Positions 1 through 9,001 of a stretch of DNA of 64,000 nt are shown here, piece after piece. Below the pieces are notes generated by a model. That model was not told the DNA's origin. It worked only from the letters and a program-made list of their open reading frames with translations, and searched no databases. Each line of letters begins with the position of its first letter. The first letter of the stretch is position 1. Where the stretch lies: the NCBI GenBank assembly GCA_016715795.1, contig JADJXP010000001.1, positions 434,001 to 498,000 of the forward strand, read 5' to 3'. The position numbers and the translations under genes were made by a program. The stretch is from Chloracidobacterium sp. (GTDB lineage Bacteria > Acidobacteriota > Blastocatellia > Pyrinomonadales > Pyrinomonadaceae).

Positions 1-2
1 AC

Positions 3-3000
3 GGAGCACGCATGACCTATTTACGGTACGAGGATCAGCCCGACGGCATACACGTCCTATTTGACGACTATAAAGATAACGCGCCATTTGGCGGTGCTAT
101 CGGCGATTCCCTCGGCTGCCAGATGTTGCTCGAGGACGGTTTCGTAGAGACCGACATCGCCACGCTCGACCGCACGGTTCCGCACCTGATCGAGATGGTA
201 GTGGAATTCGTCGCTGGCCCGCGCAACGACATAGTCAAGGTATATGTTGACGGCGTCCTGATGATCACCGGAACGACATGGGAGGACTACTTCCGATACT
301 GTGAAGGCAATCCGCCCCGAACCGTCGATTCATTGATATTCCAAGCCAGAACGGGCAGTGGAACTGCGCCGGGAACGCTAGGCAACGGATTTTTGATCGA
401 CAACATGACGCTGGACTCCGGGCCAGTAGCCAACATCGTGAATATCGGTGCGGGCAGCTTGACGGCCACACCGAATTATACGCAGTGGTTCTGGTGGAAT
501 GATGAGACTGATGCTATTGACAACAGCCTCGGCTCGTTCGTTACAGGGCCGGGAACCCCCCCATATGGAACGGGAAGCGCCCAGACAAGCGTAAGCGGAA
601 GCCAGCGACGCAATCTCGCGACATACCAGTTTGCCGGAACACCATTGGCGGCGATCGGCACCTTGAAGTTCAGCACCTACAATCCGTCCGCCGGCAATGG
701 CGGGGCTGCAAACCGCAGTGGTTATTTGCAATTCAATGTCGATTTTGACGGCAGTGACACCTGGCAGAGGCGTCTGCTCTTCCAGCCGGCGATAAACGGA
801 ACCGTCATCCAGGACACTTGGCAGGAATGGGATACCATTGGGGACGGCACAAAGTTGTGGCACTACTCGGGTTCGACCTGGCCGGGGACGGCCTTACCGG
901 GGAGTTCGCCGCGGACTTGGAACGACATCCTCACATCCTATCCGGGGGTGCGCATTCGTGTTACAGATTCGTGGTTTGGAGTGCGTGTCGGCAACCCATA
1001 TCCTGACGGCTATACAGAGAATATCGACGGCATAAAATTTGGAACGGCGACAAGCCTGACCATCTTTAATTTCGACCCGCTCCCGCCGATCACATGGGTT
1101 GACGATTCGTGGACGGGCTCTGCTCCGGGCAGCGATCCGGATGGCCCGGGACCGGCAACGAGCTTTGGCTACGATGCCTTTGCCACCATCCAGGGCGGCA
1201 TCAACGGTGTTGACGGCGGCGGGACCGTGAATGTTGCTGTCGGCACATACAACGAAGACGTGCTCGTTAACAAGGTTGTCGATCTCGTCGGCGCCGGTCC
1301 TGCCGGGGTTAACGTCATCGGCCCCATCGGCGGTGTCGCAGGATCGACAATGACCGTCAGCGCGAGCGGAGCTGAGATATCAGGATTCACGATCACCAGG
1401 GCCGGAAATAACCTGGCGGACTGGAACGACCCGAACCTGAACTCGGCATGCATTGCATGGATCGGCGTCGCCTTCACAGGGATCAACATCCACGACAATT
1501 ACATTACGGGCTGCCGAACCGGTATCGACGTAAACAACAGCAGTGGAAACACTATTCATCGCAACCGGATCGATTCAAATCGGACCGGCCTGATCTTTAG
1601 AAACCAGACCGACAGCACCACCTTTACGGAGAATGAGGTCACAAACAACTGGACGGTCGGCGTGCTGTTCCTCGACGCAAGCAGCGGATCGAACAGCCCG
1701 GTCCAGACGGCACTAACCTCGACGTTCTTTAACAACAACATCAGCGGTAACTGGTATGGCCAGATCGTCGATCGCCAGACGGGCGGCTCGCTGCCTGCTC
1801 CGGGGACGACGAACCTGAAGAATTTCAGCGGCAACTGGTACGGGACAGCCACGCCGGTAGTCTCGATAGCTAACAGTGCGGAGCCAGGCTATTCGGCGTT
1901 GATCCCGGTCGCCTATGGCGGCTCATCAGTGCCTCCGGGCGGCCAGCCTGACATTCTGGGGCCGGCATCGGCGAACTTTGATTACTCGCCGTTCCTGGCC
2001 ACGGGCGGAGATATCACTCCCGGAACCTACGGATTCCAAGGCAGCTTCTCGCAGCTCAATGTCAGCCCGGGCTCAGCTCAGACCCAGCCGATCAGCAAGC
2101 TGCAGGAGGCCAACGATCTGATGGTGGCCCCCGGAACATTGAGTGTTCCGGCCGGCGTCTATCCCGGAAGCGTGGATATCAACAAGGCGATCCACATTAA
2201 GGGATCGTTCACGGTTGGCGGCACGTTCACGCTCAGCAATGCGGGTGCGCAAGTAAGCCCGGGAACGAGTCCGGGCATCATCAACTCGGGCAGCCTGTCA
2301 CTGACATCCGGTTCGACGGTCAATATTGAGATCAACGGGCCAAATGTTGGTTCGCAGTATGACCAGTTGAACGTGACCGGGACGGTCGATCTTGGCGGAG
2401 CGACGCTCAATACGACGCTCGGATATACGCCGACCGCAGGCCACAGCTATACGATCGTCAACAACGACGGCTCTGACGCGGTGACCGGCACCTTTGCCGG
2501 CATGCCTGAGGGAACGGTGTTCTATGAGGGCGCACATTCCTTCAAGATCAGCTATGTCGGCGGCACGGGCAATGACGTGGTCATTACGTCAGTCGTGTAC
2601 TGCAACACGGTCTCGATCTCGACCGGCATTACAACGCTGACAGGCGTCAGCGTCAACGTGCCCATCAATGTCGATGACACGACGGGCAAGGGGCTGTATT
2701 CGACAGACTACACGCTCACCTACAACCCGGCGGTGATCAACGCTCCGGTTGTATCGCTCGGAACGGTAAGCGCGGGCAGCGTCCTGACGGTCAACGACCT
2801 GACGCCGGGCACGCTGATCATCTCGATCTTCCAATCGACGCCGTGGACAGGTGCGGGCACATTGGCGAACGTCTCGTTCAGTGTTCCGGGCTTGCCGGGC
2901 ACGTCGAGCCCGGTTACGTTCTCAGCGTTTAAGTTCAACGAAGGAACTCAATGTCTGACCACGTCGAACGGCCTCGTTACGGTGATCGGAGGCACGATCA

Positions 3001-4214
3001 CCGGCACGGTCACATACGGAAACGCCCTTAGCGGCCCCTTGCCACCACGGTATGTGCCAAATGCGACCATTAACGGCAGCGGCCCGACGCCCGTCTCGAC
3101 GACATCGTCAGCCGTTGGCTGTCCGATCGCACCATGCGGCACGTATTCGTTGAGCGGATTTGACGGGGGCAACTATACAAGGTCGGCGTCAAAGACCGGC
3201 GGGATTCCGGCCGTCACGATCACTTCGTTCGACTCGTCGAGGATCGCCCAGCACGTGGTCGGATTGGTTCCCTTCATTGGGCCCAATCAGCCTACGGTTG
3301 CGGACGTGAGTGGAACAGGGGGCGTTACGTCATTCGATGCGGCGCTGATCGCCCGTTACGTCGTGTCGCTGCCCGGGTCGGGGACGACCGGCAACTGGAC
3401 GTTCAGCCCGAGCTATGGGCCGTCCACCGTTTACGCAAACATCACCGGTGAGGACTATGTCGCACTGCTGATGGGCGACGTGACCGGTAACTGGGATTGG
3501 CCGGCCGCACATCCGGGCGGACGCATGGCACTCGGCGAAAGGCCGCGGCTTCCAACGCTAACCGCACCGACGATGACAGCCCGATCTGGTATGGCGTTCA
3601 CGGTCCCGCTCAGGGTCGCAAACGTGGTCGATCAGGAGGTCACAGCGTATCAATTTAACGTGCGATACGATTCGACCGTCATCAGGCCGGCCGCCGATCC
3701 GATCCGTCTCGCAAGCACGGTCAGCGACGGCATGGTCGCCACAGTGAATGCTGAGGAGCCGGGCCTGCTTAGGGTCGCGGTATTCAGTGCTCTGCCGCTG
3801 ACTGCCGACGGCGTTCTCGCCAATCTGAGGTTTGTCGCCGTCGGCCATGCGGGCACAGCGACGTCGCTCACTTGGGAAGACGCCCTGATCAACGAGGGAA
3901 CGCCCGGACATCGCGCGGTCGATGGGCAGGTCAGCATTATTGCCGGCCCGACCGACCTCGACGAAACGGGCCTCGCCGGCCGTCTGCTGACAGCAACGGG
4001 CGAACCGGTCGCTCTCGCTGCGGTGACGATCACGGACAGTATGGGGGTCACACACACAAGCTACTCCGATAAGGCGGGTAACTTCCGGTTTGACGGAGTG
4101 CAGCTCGGTGAGTCCTATACCGTGTCGGTCGTCGCAGATCGCTATACGTTCACGCCCATTACCGTGAGCGTTGTCGATGCAGTGACGCTCATTGACCTGA
4201 TCGCGCAGCCGTAA
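3..4214 (+). CDS. Large secreted modular protein, 5' end outside window (beta-helix, two cohesin-like domains, dockerin-like repeat)
   Basis: The reading frame is open to the left edge with no stop, and the first residues already lie inside a concanavalin/LamG-like fold, so the true start is upstream; the first in-window ATG is at 12. Counting from that ATG, the modules are a LamG-like region (about 1-137), a second beta-rich region (145-355), a right-handed parallel beta-helix of the NosD/pectate-lyase type (360-660), an autotransporter-passenger-like repeat (665-862), a cohesin-like domain (866-992), a dockerin-like segment with a D-x-x-G-x-G-x-V loop followed by a LIARY helix (1040-1165), a second cohesin-like domain (1183-1310) and a C-terminal carboxypeptidase-regulatory-like domain (1316-1400). 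This suggests an extracellular adhesin or carbohydrate-binding protein. Ligand and enzymatic activity are unknown. It shares its cohesin-like and C-terminal modules with the next gene, from which a terminator separates it. Confidence 0.85.
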   Translation, partial: GARMTYLRYEDQPDGIHVLFDDYKDNAPFGGAIGDSLGCQMLLEDGFVETDIATLDRTVPHLIEMVVEFVAGPRNDIVKVYVDGVLMITGTTWEDYFRYCEGNPPRTVDSLIFQARTGSGTAPGTLGNGFLIDNMTLDSGPVANIVNIGAGSLTATPNYTQWFWWNDETDAIDNSLGSFVTGPGTPPYGTGSAQTSVSGSQRRNLATYQFAGTPLAAIGTLKFSTYNPSAGNGGAANRSGYLQFNVDFDGSDTWQRRLLFQPAINGTVIQDTWQEWDTIGDGTKLWHYSGSTWPGTALPGSSPRTWNDILTSYPGVRIRVTDSWFGVRVGNPYPDGYTENIDGIKFGTATSLTIFNFDPLPPITWVDDSWTGSAPGSDPDGPGPATSFGYDAFATIQGGINGVDGGGTVNVAVGTYNEDVLVNKVVDLVGAGPAGVNVIGPIGGVAGSTMTVSASGAEISGFTITRAGNNLADWNDPNLNSACIAWIGVAFTGINIHDNYITGCRTGIDVNNSSGNTIHRNRIDSNRTGLIFRNQTDSTTFTENEVTNNWTVGVLFLDASSGSNSPVQTALTSTFFNNNISGNWYGQIVDRQTGGSLPAPGTTNLKNFSGNWYGTATPVVSIANSAEPGYSALIPVAYGGSSVPPGGQPDILGPASANFDYSPFLATGGDITPGTYGFQGSFSQLNVSPGSAQTQPISKLQEANDLMVAPGTLSVPAGVYPGSVDINKAIHIKGSFTVGGTFTLSNAGAQVSPGTSPGIINSGSLSLTSGSTVNIEINGPNVGSQYDQLNVTGTVDLGGATLNTTLGYTPTAGHSYTIVNNDGSDAVTGTFAGMPEGTVFYEGAHSFKISYVGGTGNDVVITSVVYCNTVSISTGITTLTGVSVNVPINVDDTTGKGLYSTDYTLTYNPAVINAPVVSLGTVSAGSVLTVNDLTPGTLIISIFQSTPWTGAGTLANVSFSVPGLPGTSSPVTFSAFKFNEGTQCLTTSNGLVTVIGGTITGTVTYGNALSGPLPPRYVPNATINGSGPTPVSTTSSAVGCPIAPCGTYSLSGFDGGNYTRSASKTGGIPAVTITSFDSSRIAQHVVGLVPFIGPNQPTVADVSGTGGVTSFDAALIARYVVSLPGSGTTGNWTFSPSYGPSTVYANITGEDYVALLMGDVTGNWDWPAAHPGGRMALGERPRLPTLTAPTMTARSGMAFTVPLRVANVVDQEVTAYQFNVRYDSTVIRPAADPIRLASTVSDGMVATVNAEEPGLLRVAVFSALPLTADGVLANLRFVAVGHAGTATSLTWEDALINEGTPGHRAVDGQVSIIAGPTDLDETGLAGRLLTATGEPVALAAVTITDSMGVTHTSYSDKAGNFRFDGVQLGESYTVSVVADRYTFTPITVSVVDAVTLIDLIAQP

Positions 4215-4232
4215 TACGCGATCACTTCACTT

Positions 4233-4264
4233 AAAAGGGCGGGATCGCTCCCGCCCTTCTTTTC
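4233..4264 (+). terminator. Rho-independent terminator after the first modular protein
   Basis: A perfect 10-bp stem (4235-4244 with 4249-4258) closes a TCGC tetraloop and is followed by TCTTTTC. It starts about 20 nt after the stop codon at 4214 and ends before the strong ribosome-binding site of the next gene, so the two giant genes are probably separate transcription units. Confidence 0.85.
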
Positions 4265-4282
4265 ACTTTTTAAGGAGGATGT

Positions 4283-7200
4283 ATGAGGTCTAAGCTTCGA
4301 CGGTCGCCGGTGGCCGCACTAGTGCTCGGTCTTCTAATAGTTTGGGTCGCTGTGAGCGAAGGTCAGCTTCGCACAGCCGTCGATGCAGCTGGATCGCCCG
4401 TCGTGGTAACAGCCCCGACGATGAATGTCCTGCCCGGCTCGAGCATCACTGCTCCCGTAATGGTCAGCGATACCACAGGCCGCAACATCCTCTCGTACGA
4501 TTTTAGAGTCACATACGATCCGGCGGTGATAACGCCGCAGGTCCCAGCCGTCACCGTGGCCGGAACCATCAGCGATCCCGGCCTGGTCACGATCAATGAC
4601 CTGACGCCGGGGCTATTGATCGTCTCGTATTTTCGCGCAACACCGCCGATCACAGGTGCGGGCACGTTATTCAATTTCAAATTCAACGCGATTGGCGGGA
4701 TCGGAACATTCTCTAACCTGACATGGACCGACTTCTACTTTAACGAGACGATTCCCGAAGATCTTACGGTTAACGGTTTGATAAGCATCATCGGGCCAAC
4801 CCCAACTCCGACGCCAACTCCAACACCGACACCAACACCGACACCAACTCCGACGCCGACTCCAACGCCGACGCCGACGCCTACACCGACACCGACGCCG
4901 ACGCCAACGCCGACGCCGACGCCTACACCGACGCCAACACCGACACCGACACCGACGCCGACACCGACGCCGACGCCGACGCCGACGCCAACACCGACAC
5001 CGACGCCGACACCGACGCCGACGCCAACACCGACGCCTACACCGACGCCGACGCCTACACCGACGCCGACGCCGACGCCAACACCTACACCAACGCCTAC
5101 ACCGACGCCGACGCCGACGCCTACACCGACGCCGACACCTACGCCGACGCCAACGCCGACGCCAACGCCGGTGGCCGCTTATGTAGGAGAGAATGCGGCG
5201 ACGGACTTTGTGATCACCAATGATGTGGCACCGGCCGGGCTCTCCACAGGCGACACGGTCACGTGGAACCCTGACGGCACGCAGCATCCGCTCGGAACGG
5301 TGACCGGGCTTATCTTCGACTATCAGGCATTCGCTACCGTGCAGGGCGGCATAAACGCCGTAACGCCGGGCGGAACGGTCTATGTCGAGGCGGGAACTTA
5401 CACCGAGAATGTGGTGTTGAACAAGAGCGCCACTTTGAGCGGTGCCCAGGACAACGTCGATGCCCGTACGCGGCCGGGCACGAACGAAGCGATTGTCACG
5501 CCGGTGAGCGCCGCGCGTGCACTTGAACTGCAGACAGGGTCGGCCGGATCTGTGATCAACGGCTTTACCTTCTCGGGCGGCACGCTTGTCGGGTCATCGG
5601 GCCTCATTGAATCAACTTCGGGGCCGCTCAACGACCTTCAGCTGCTGAACAACCGGTTCACGTCGTTCCCGGGCCGTGCGGTCAACCTGAATGACAGCGG
5701 GACCGATATAACGGCAAACCAGAACCTCGTCGAAGGCTCAGGCAACACGACAGCCGTCAGCGGTGTCTTCCATCTGGACACGGACACCTTCCACGGGTTC
5801 CATTTCACCAACAATACGGTGAGGAATGCTGATTTTACGGAAGGCTTCTTTGTTGACGGTAATCACAATGTGGGCCCGAGCGGGATGCGTAATCCGTCGA
5901 TCAGCGGCAACCTGTTCGACAACAACAATGTTGGTGTGAACCTCGGGACCCGTGCCTTTGGCTCGTTTGCGACGCCTAACGCCGGCACGATCTCGAATAA
6001 CACATTCAGCAACAACGACTTTGACGGCCTGCAGGGCGGCATGCAGAATGTGGCGATAACCGGCAACCTCTTTACTGGTAACGAACGCCACGGACTGGCT
6101 CTGACGAGCTTTGGTAATACGAACCCGGATCGCGGTGCTCAGAACAACACAATCACAGGCAACTGCTTTACGGGCAACGGCCTTGTGGTCGGAGGCACGA
6201 GCGCCGGGGTCTCGTTCAGTGCGACTCAGGCAGCGGGAACCATCTCGACCAACAACTTTGAGCAGAACAATATTGGCGGCAACAACGTCGGTGCCACCTA
6301 CACCGGCACTGAGACAATTGACGCCGACAACAACTATTGGGGATCGCCGACCGGTCCGACCCATACCGGCAATCCGGGGGGTATCGGTGATGTGGTCAAT
6401 GGAACGACTATCAGTTTCGTCCCGTTCCTTACTTCACCGGCCACGATCGCTGGTTGTATGCTGCCGCCGGCACCAACTCCGACGCCGACGCCAACACCGA
6501 CGCCGACACCGACGCCAACTCCGACGCCGACTCCTACACCAACGCCTACGCCAACTCCGACTCCGACACCGACGCCGACACCGACGCCTGTTGACCCGCC
6601 GCCGACAGCGGTTGGGAGTTCGGTGGACATAACGGCCCCGGGCGGAGTGATGCACTTCTTTGACGTGACATACACGGACACGGGCTTTAATGCGGGGATG
6701 AATGTCGGTTCACTGGATGGCGGCGACATACGCGTGACCGGGCCGGGCGGTTTTGACGTGCCTGCGGCGTACTTCATAGTGGACAATCCGACAAACGGCA
6801 CGCCTCGGACGGCCCAGTACGGGATCATCCCGCCGGGCGGGACGTGGGACTTTGCGGATAACGGGACGTATCAGATAGTGGTGCAGCCGACACAGGTGGC
6901 AGACATCGGGCCAAACTTTGTAGCAACGGGCACTGTGGAGACATTCACGGTGAATATACCCTTCGTAACACCAAGCCCGACACCGACACCTACACCGACG
7001 CCGACGCCAACTCCAACACCGACGCCGACGCCGACGCCGACGCCAACACCGACGCCAACACCGACGCCAACACCGACGCCGACACCGACACCAACGCCGA
7101 CACCGACACCAACGCCGACACCGACACCAACGCCGACACCGACACCAACGCCTACGCCGACGCCAACTCCTACGCCGACGCCTACGCCGACGCCAACTCC

Positions 7201-8557
7201 TACGCCGACGCCAACTCCTACGCCGACGCCAACTCCTACGCCGACGCCTACGCCGACACCGACGCCGACGCCGACGCCGACGCCTACTCCGACGCCAATA
7301 CCTACACCAACGCCGACGCCTACTCCTACACCGTCACCGACGCCGTTTATCACATTCGGCTCTCTGACGTATGTAGAGGACGAATCACAGACGGCTGTGA
7401 TCGAGATAGTCAGGACGGGAGACCTGTCAGGCACAAATACAGTGACGTTCTCGACGTCTGACGGCACGGCAACAGGCGGGCCGGCCTGTACTTCGGGGAT
7501 CGACTACATAACGGTCACGGGACAGATAGTGACGTTCAACCCGATGGAGACGCTCAAGACGGTCAACGTCATAGTGTGCGGCGATGTGATAACGGAGCCG
7601 ACTCAGACGGTTAACCTGCATCTGACAGGGCCATTCACACGGCCGGGCAGCCTGCCGCCATTTGACACGATGGCGGATGCCCCTGAGGCACAGAACGCCC
7701 TTCTGAACATCAACGACACGGCGAGCCAATTCAGGAACGCAGACCCGATGTGCGTAACGCTGGCCGGAACGGCTGCTCCGTATCCGTCAGCGATCAACGT
7801 GACGAATGCCCCGCTGGCCCTTGGGTCGATGCGTGTGACGCTGTATGACCTGTCATACACGGTGCCTGACAATATAGACGCCCTGCTGGTAGGCCCGCTG
7901 GGGCAGAAGTTCGTGATAATGGGCGATTCGGGCGGGGCACTGGCCATTCCGACGGGCAACCCCGTGACGCTGAGCTTTACGGATGCCGGTACGGGCGTGC
8001 TGCCAAATGCAGGGCCGCTTGCATCAGGGAACTTTGAGCCGACCACATGGGAGTCGCCTGTCACTAACTTCCCGGGAGCGGCACCACCGGGGCCGTACTC
8101 TGAGCCGGGCAGCACCATTGGCGGCACGGGCACACAGACGTTCTTTGGCAACTACGGCCTGACGAACGCCAACGGCGTGTGGAACCTCTACATCCGCGAT
8201 GACGCCGGCAACCCGCTGCAATTGCCTGAGTCGATATCAGGCTGCTTCGCGGGCGGCTGGGGCATAGAGTTCTTTGCGACAACGGCCGCACAAGCCTCGA
8301 TCTCAGGCCGCGTGATGACAGCAGACGGGCGGCCGATACGCAATGCCACCATCACCGTCACCGGCAATTCGCTCAGCGAACCGCGTGTGGTCCAGACGGG
8401 CTCATTCGGCTACTACTCATTCGACGGCCTCGCCACGGGCGAGACGTATGTTGTCACCGTTGGCCAAGGACGTTATACGTTCCAGATGCCAAGCCGCGTT
8501 GTTTCGCTGATCGACAATATCACTGACCTCGACTTCACGGGTGAGCCGGTGAACTAG
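4283..8557 (+). CDS. Giant secreted protein: cohesin-like domain, beta-helix, Calx-beta, P-domain-like module, three Thr-Pro linkers
   Basis: The start ATG follows an AAGGAGG ribosome-binding site by about six bases and encodes an n-region (RSKLRR) and hydrophobic core typical of a signal peptide. Order of modules: cohesin-like domain (about 36-171), Thr-Pro linker (172-296), right-handed beta-helix (300-725), short Thr-Pro linker (732-769), beta-rich domain (770-893), third Thr-Pro linker (896-1021), Calx-beta-like domain (1022-1140), a domain resembling the proprotein-convertase P domain with D-A-L-L-V-G-P and W-N-L-Y-I-R-D-D-A-G (1150-1330), and a C-terminal carboxypeptidase-regulatory-like domain (1335-1424). 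The architecture fits a surface or extracellular adhesin, but no catalytic residues are evident. The C-terminal module resembles that of the preceding gene, so the two probably share an export or anchoring route, which is an inference. The Thr-Pro tracts are prone to slippage and copy number may differ between strains. Confidence 0.9.
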   Translation: MRSKLRRSPVAALVLGLLIVWVAVSEGQLRTAVDAAGSPVVVTAPTMNVLPGSSITAPVMVSDTTGRNILSYDFRVTYDPAVITPQVPAVTVAGTISDPGLVTINDLTPGLLIVSYFRATPPITGAGTLFNFKFNAIGGIGTFSNLTWTDFYFNETIPEDLTVNGLISIIGPTPTPTPTPTPTPTPTPTPTPTPTPTPTPTPTPTPTPTPTPTPTPTPTPTPTPTPTPTPTPTPTPTPTPTPTPTPTPTPTPTPTPTPTPTPTPTPTPTPTPTPTPTPTPTPTPTPTPTPTPTPTPVAAYVGENAATDFVITNDVAPAGLSTGDTVTWNPDGTQHPLGTVTGLIFDYQAFATVQGGINAVTPGGTVYVEAGTYTENVVLNKSATLSGAQDNVDARTRPGTNEAIVTPVSAARALELQTGSAGSVINGFTFSGGTLVGSSGLIESTSGPLNDLQLLNNRFTSFPGRAVNLNDSGTDITANQNLVEGSGNTTAVSGVFHLDTDTFHGFHFTNNTVRNADFTEGFFVDGNHNVGPSGMRNPSISGNLFDNNNVGVNLGTRAFGSFATPNAGTISNNTFSNNDFDGLQGGMQNVAITGNLFTGNERHGLALTSFGNTNPDRGAQNNTITGNCFTGNGLVVGGTSAGVSFSATQAAGTISTNNFEQNNIGGNNVGATYTGTETIDADNNYWGSPTGPTHTGNPGGIGDVVNGTTISFVPFLTSPATIAGCMLPPAPTPTPTPTPTPTPTPTPTPTPTPTPTPTPTPTPTPTPTPVDPPPTAVGSSVDITAPGGVMHFFDVTYTDTGFNAGMNVGSLDGGDIRVTGPGGFDVPAAYFIVDNPTNGTPRTAQYGIIPPGGTWDFADNGTYQIVVQPTQVADIGPNFVATGTVETFTVNIPFVTPSPTPTPTPTPTPTPTPTPTPTPTPTPTPTPTPTPTPTPTPTPTPTPTPTPTPTPTPTPTPTPTPTPTPTPTPTPTPTPTPTPTPTPTPTPTPTPTPTPTPTPTPTPTPIPTPTPTPTPTPSPTPFITFGSLTYVEDESQTAVIEIVRTGDLSGTNTVTFSTSDGTATGGPACTSGIDYITVTGQIVTFNPMETLKTVNVIVCGDVITEPTQTVNLHLTGPFTRPGSLPPFDTMADAPEAQNALLNINDTASQFRNADPMCVTLAGTAAPYPSAINVTNAPLALGSMRVTLYDLSYTVPDNIDALLVGPLGQKFVIMGDSGGALAIPTGNPVTLSFTDAGTGVLPNAGPLASGNFEPTTWESPVTNFPGAAPPGPYSEPGSTIGGTGTQTFFGNYGLTNANGVWNLYIRDDAGNPLQLPESISGCFAGGWGIEFFATTAAQASISGRVMTADGRPIRNATITVTGNSLSEPRVVQTGSFGYYSFDGLATGETYVVTVGQGRYTFQMPSRVVSLIDNITDLDFTGEPVN
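4799..5170 (+). repeat. Thr-Pro coding tract 1 (62 TP units)
   Basis: This 372-bp in-frame run of ACN-CCN codon pairs encodes 62 Thr-Pro dipeptides between the cohesin-like domain and the beta-helix. Third positions vary among A, G and T, so the DNA is a degenerate hexanucleotide repeat, not a perfect microsatellite. Proline-threonine linkers of this kind are common between domains of secreted modular proteins. Confidence 0.95.
6476..6589 (+). repeat. Thr-Pro coding tract 2 (19 TP units)
   Basis: This 114-bp in-frame ACN-CCN tract encodes 19 Thr-Pro dipeptides between the beta-helix and the following beta-rich domain. Confidence 0.95.
6968..7345 (+). repeat. Thr-Pro coding tract 3 with higher-order repeats
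   Basis: This 378-bp tract encodes 126 residues of almost pure Thr-Pro, with Ser replacing Thr near both ends and one Ile replacing Thr at about 7300. Unlike tract 1 it contains larger direct repeats, for example several copies of an 18-bp unit around 7075-7150 and of another 18-bp unit around 7150-7240. These point to expansion by duplication of blocks as well as single codon pairs. Confidence 0.93.
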
Positions 8558-8573
8558 GTCGATCTCAAAAGTG

Positions 8574-8894
8574 TCAACCGACCTCGAGGCCTTTGGCTTT
8601 CAGGGTTCGGCGCCAGAGTTCGCGGTATGAGGTGAATCGCGAGACGAGTGTATTGAAGTAGTATCGCTGCGCGTAGGTGAGCGAGCGATTGTCGCTCAGG
8701 CGTTTGATGAATGAGTCAAGCCGCGCACGAGCTTCGAGCGGCGGACGTTTGGCGGCGCCGTTGAAGTAGATATCAAAATCGATCTTGAGCTTGCGGATGT
8801 CTTCCTCCATCCGGGCGAGCTGCTGGTCGATCTCAGCAGCCTCTTCCTGTTTGGTCTGATCCTTGCGGTAAAGCTTGTTTCCTACTATCGCCAT
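8574..8894 (-). CDS. Conserved-looking hypothetical protein, charged and helical
   Basis: This 106-residue protein is not recognised. The start ATG is preceded by AAGGAAG at good spacing. The N-terminal half is rich in Glu, Lys, Gln and Arg and is predicted by eye to form a helical hairpin or coiled coil (about 12-45). The C-terminal half contains R-L-D-S-F-I-K-R-L and several aromatic residues. There is no signal peptide and no Cys or His metal motif. It is convergent with the giant secreted protein and divergent from selA, with about 100 bp between the starts. A cytoplasmic structural or protein-binding role is possible but unsupported. Confidence 0.7.
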   Translation of the reverse strand: MAIVGNKLYRKDQTKQEEAAEIDQQLARMEEDIRKLKIDFDIYFNGAAKRPPLEARARLDSFIKRLSDNRSLTYAQRYYFNTLVSRFTSYRELWRRTLKAKGLEVG

Positions 8895-9001
8895 GAGTGT
8901 ACTTCCTTGGGATGGGACGGACGCGGGAGCACCTATTAGATAAAAATCAATAAACAGCCCTGCGTTCCAGCTTTTTCGATCAATCAGGTAACATCAGTTT
9001 G

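Noticed and set aside
31..4214. Complete gene with start at the first ATG in the window
   Set aside because: There is no upstream stop in frame, no SD and no signal peptide, and the first residues already belong to a folded domain, so the gene is treated as partial.
6871..7467. Minus-strand frame reading a long run of Gly-Val, and similar Arg-rich frames at 4667-5287 and 6434-6655
   Set aside because: They are the antisense of the Thr-Pro tracts. The repeat lacks stop codons in several frames, so long but meaningless ORFs arise.
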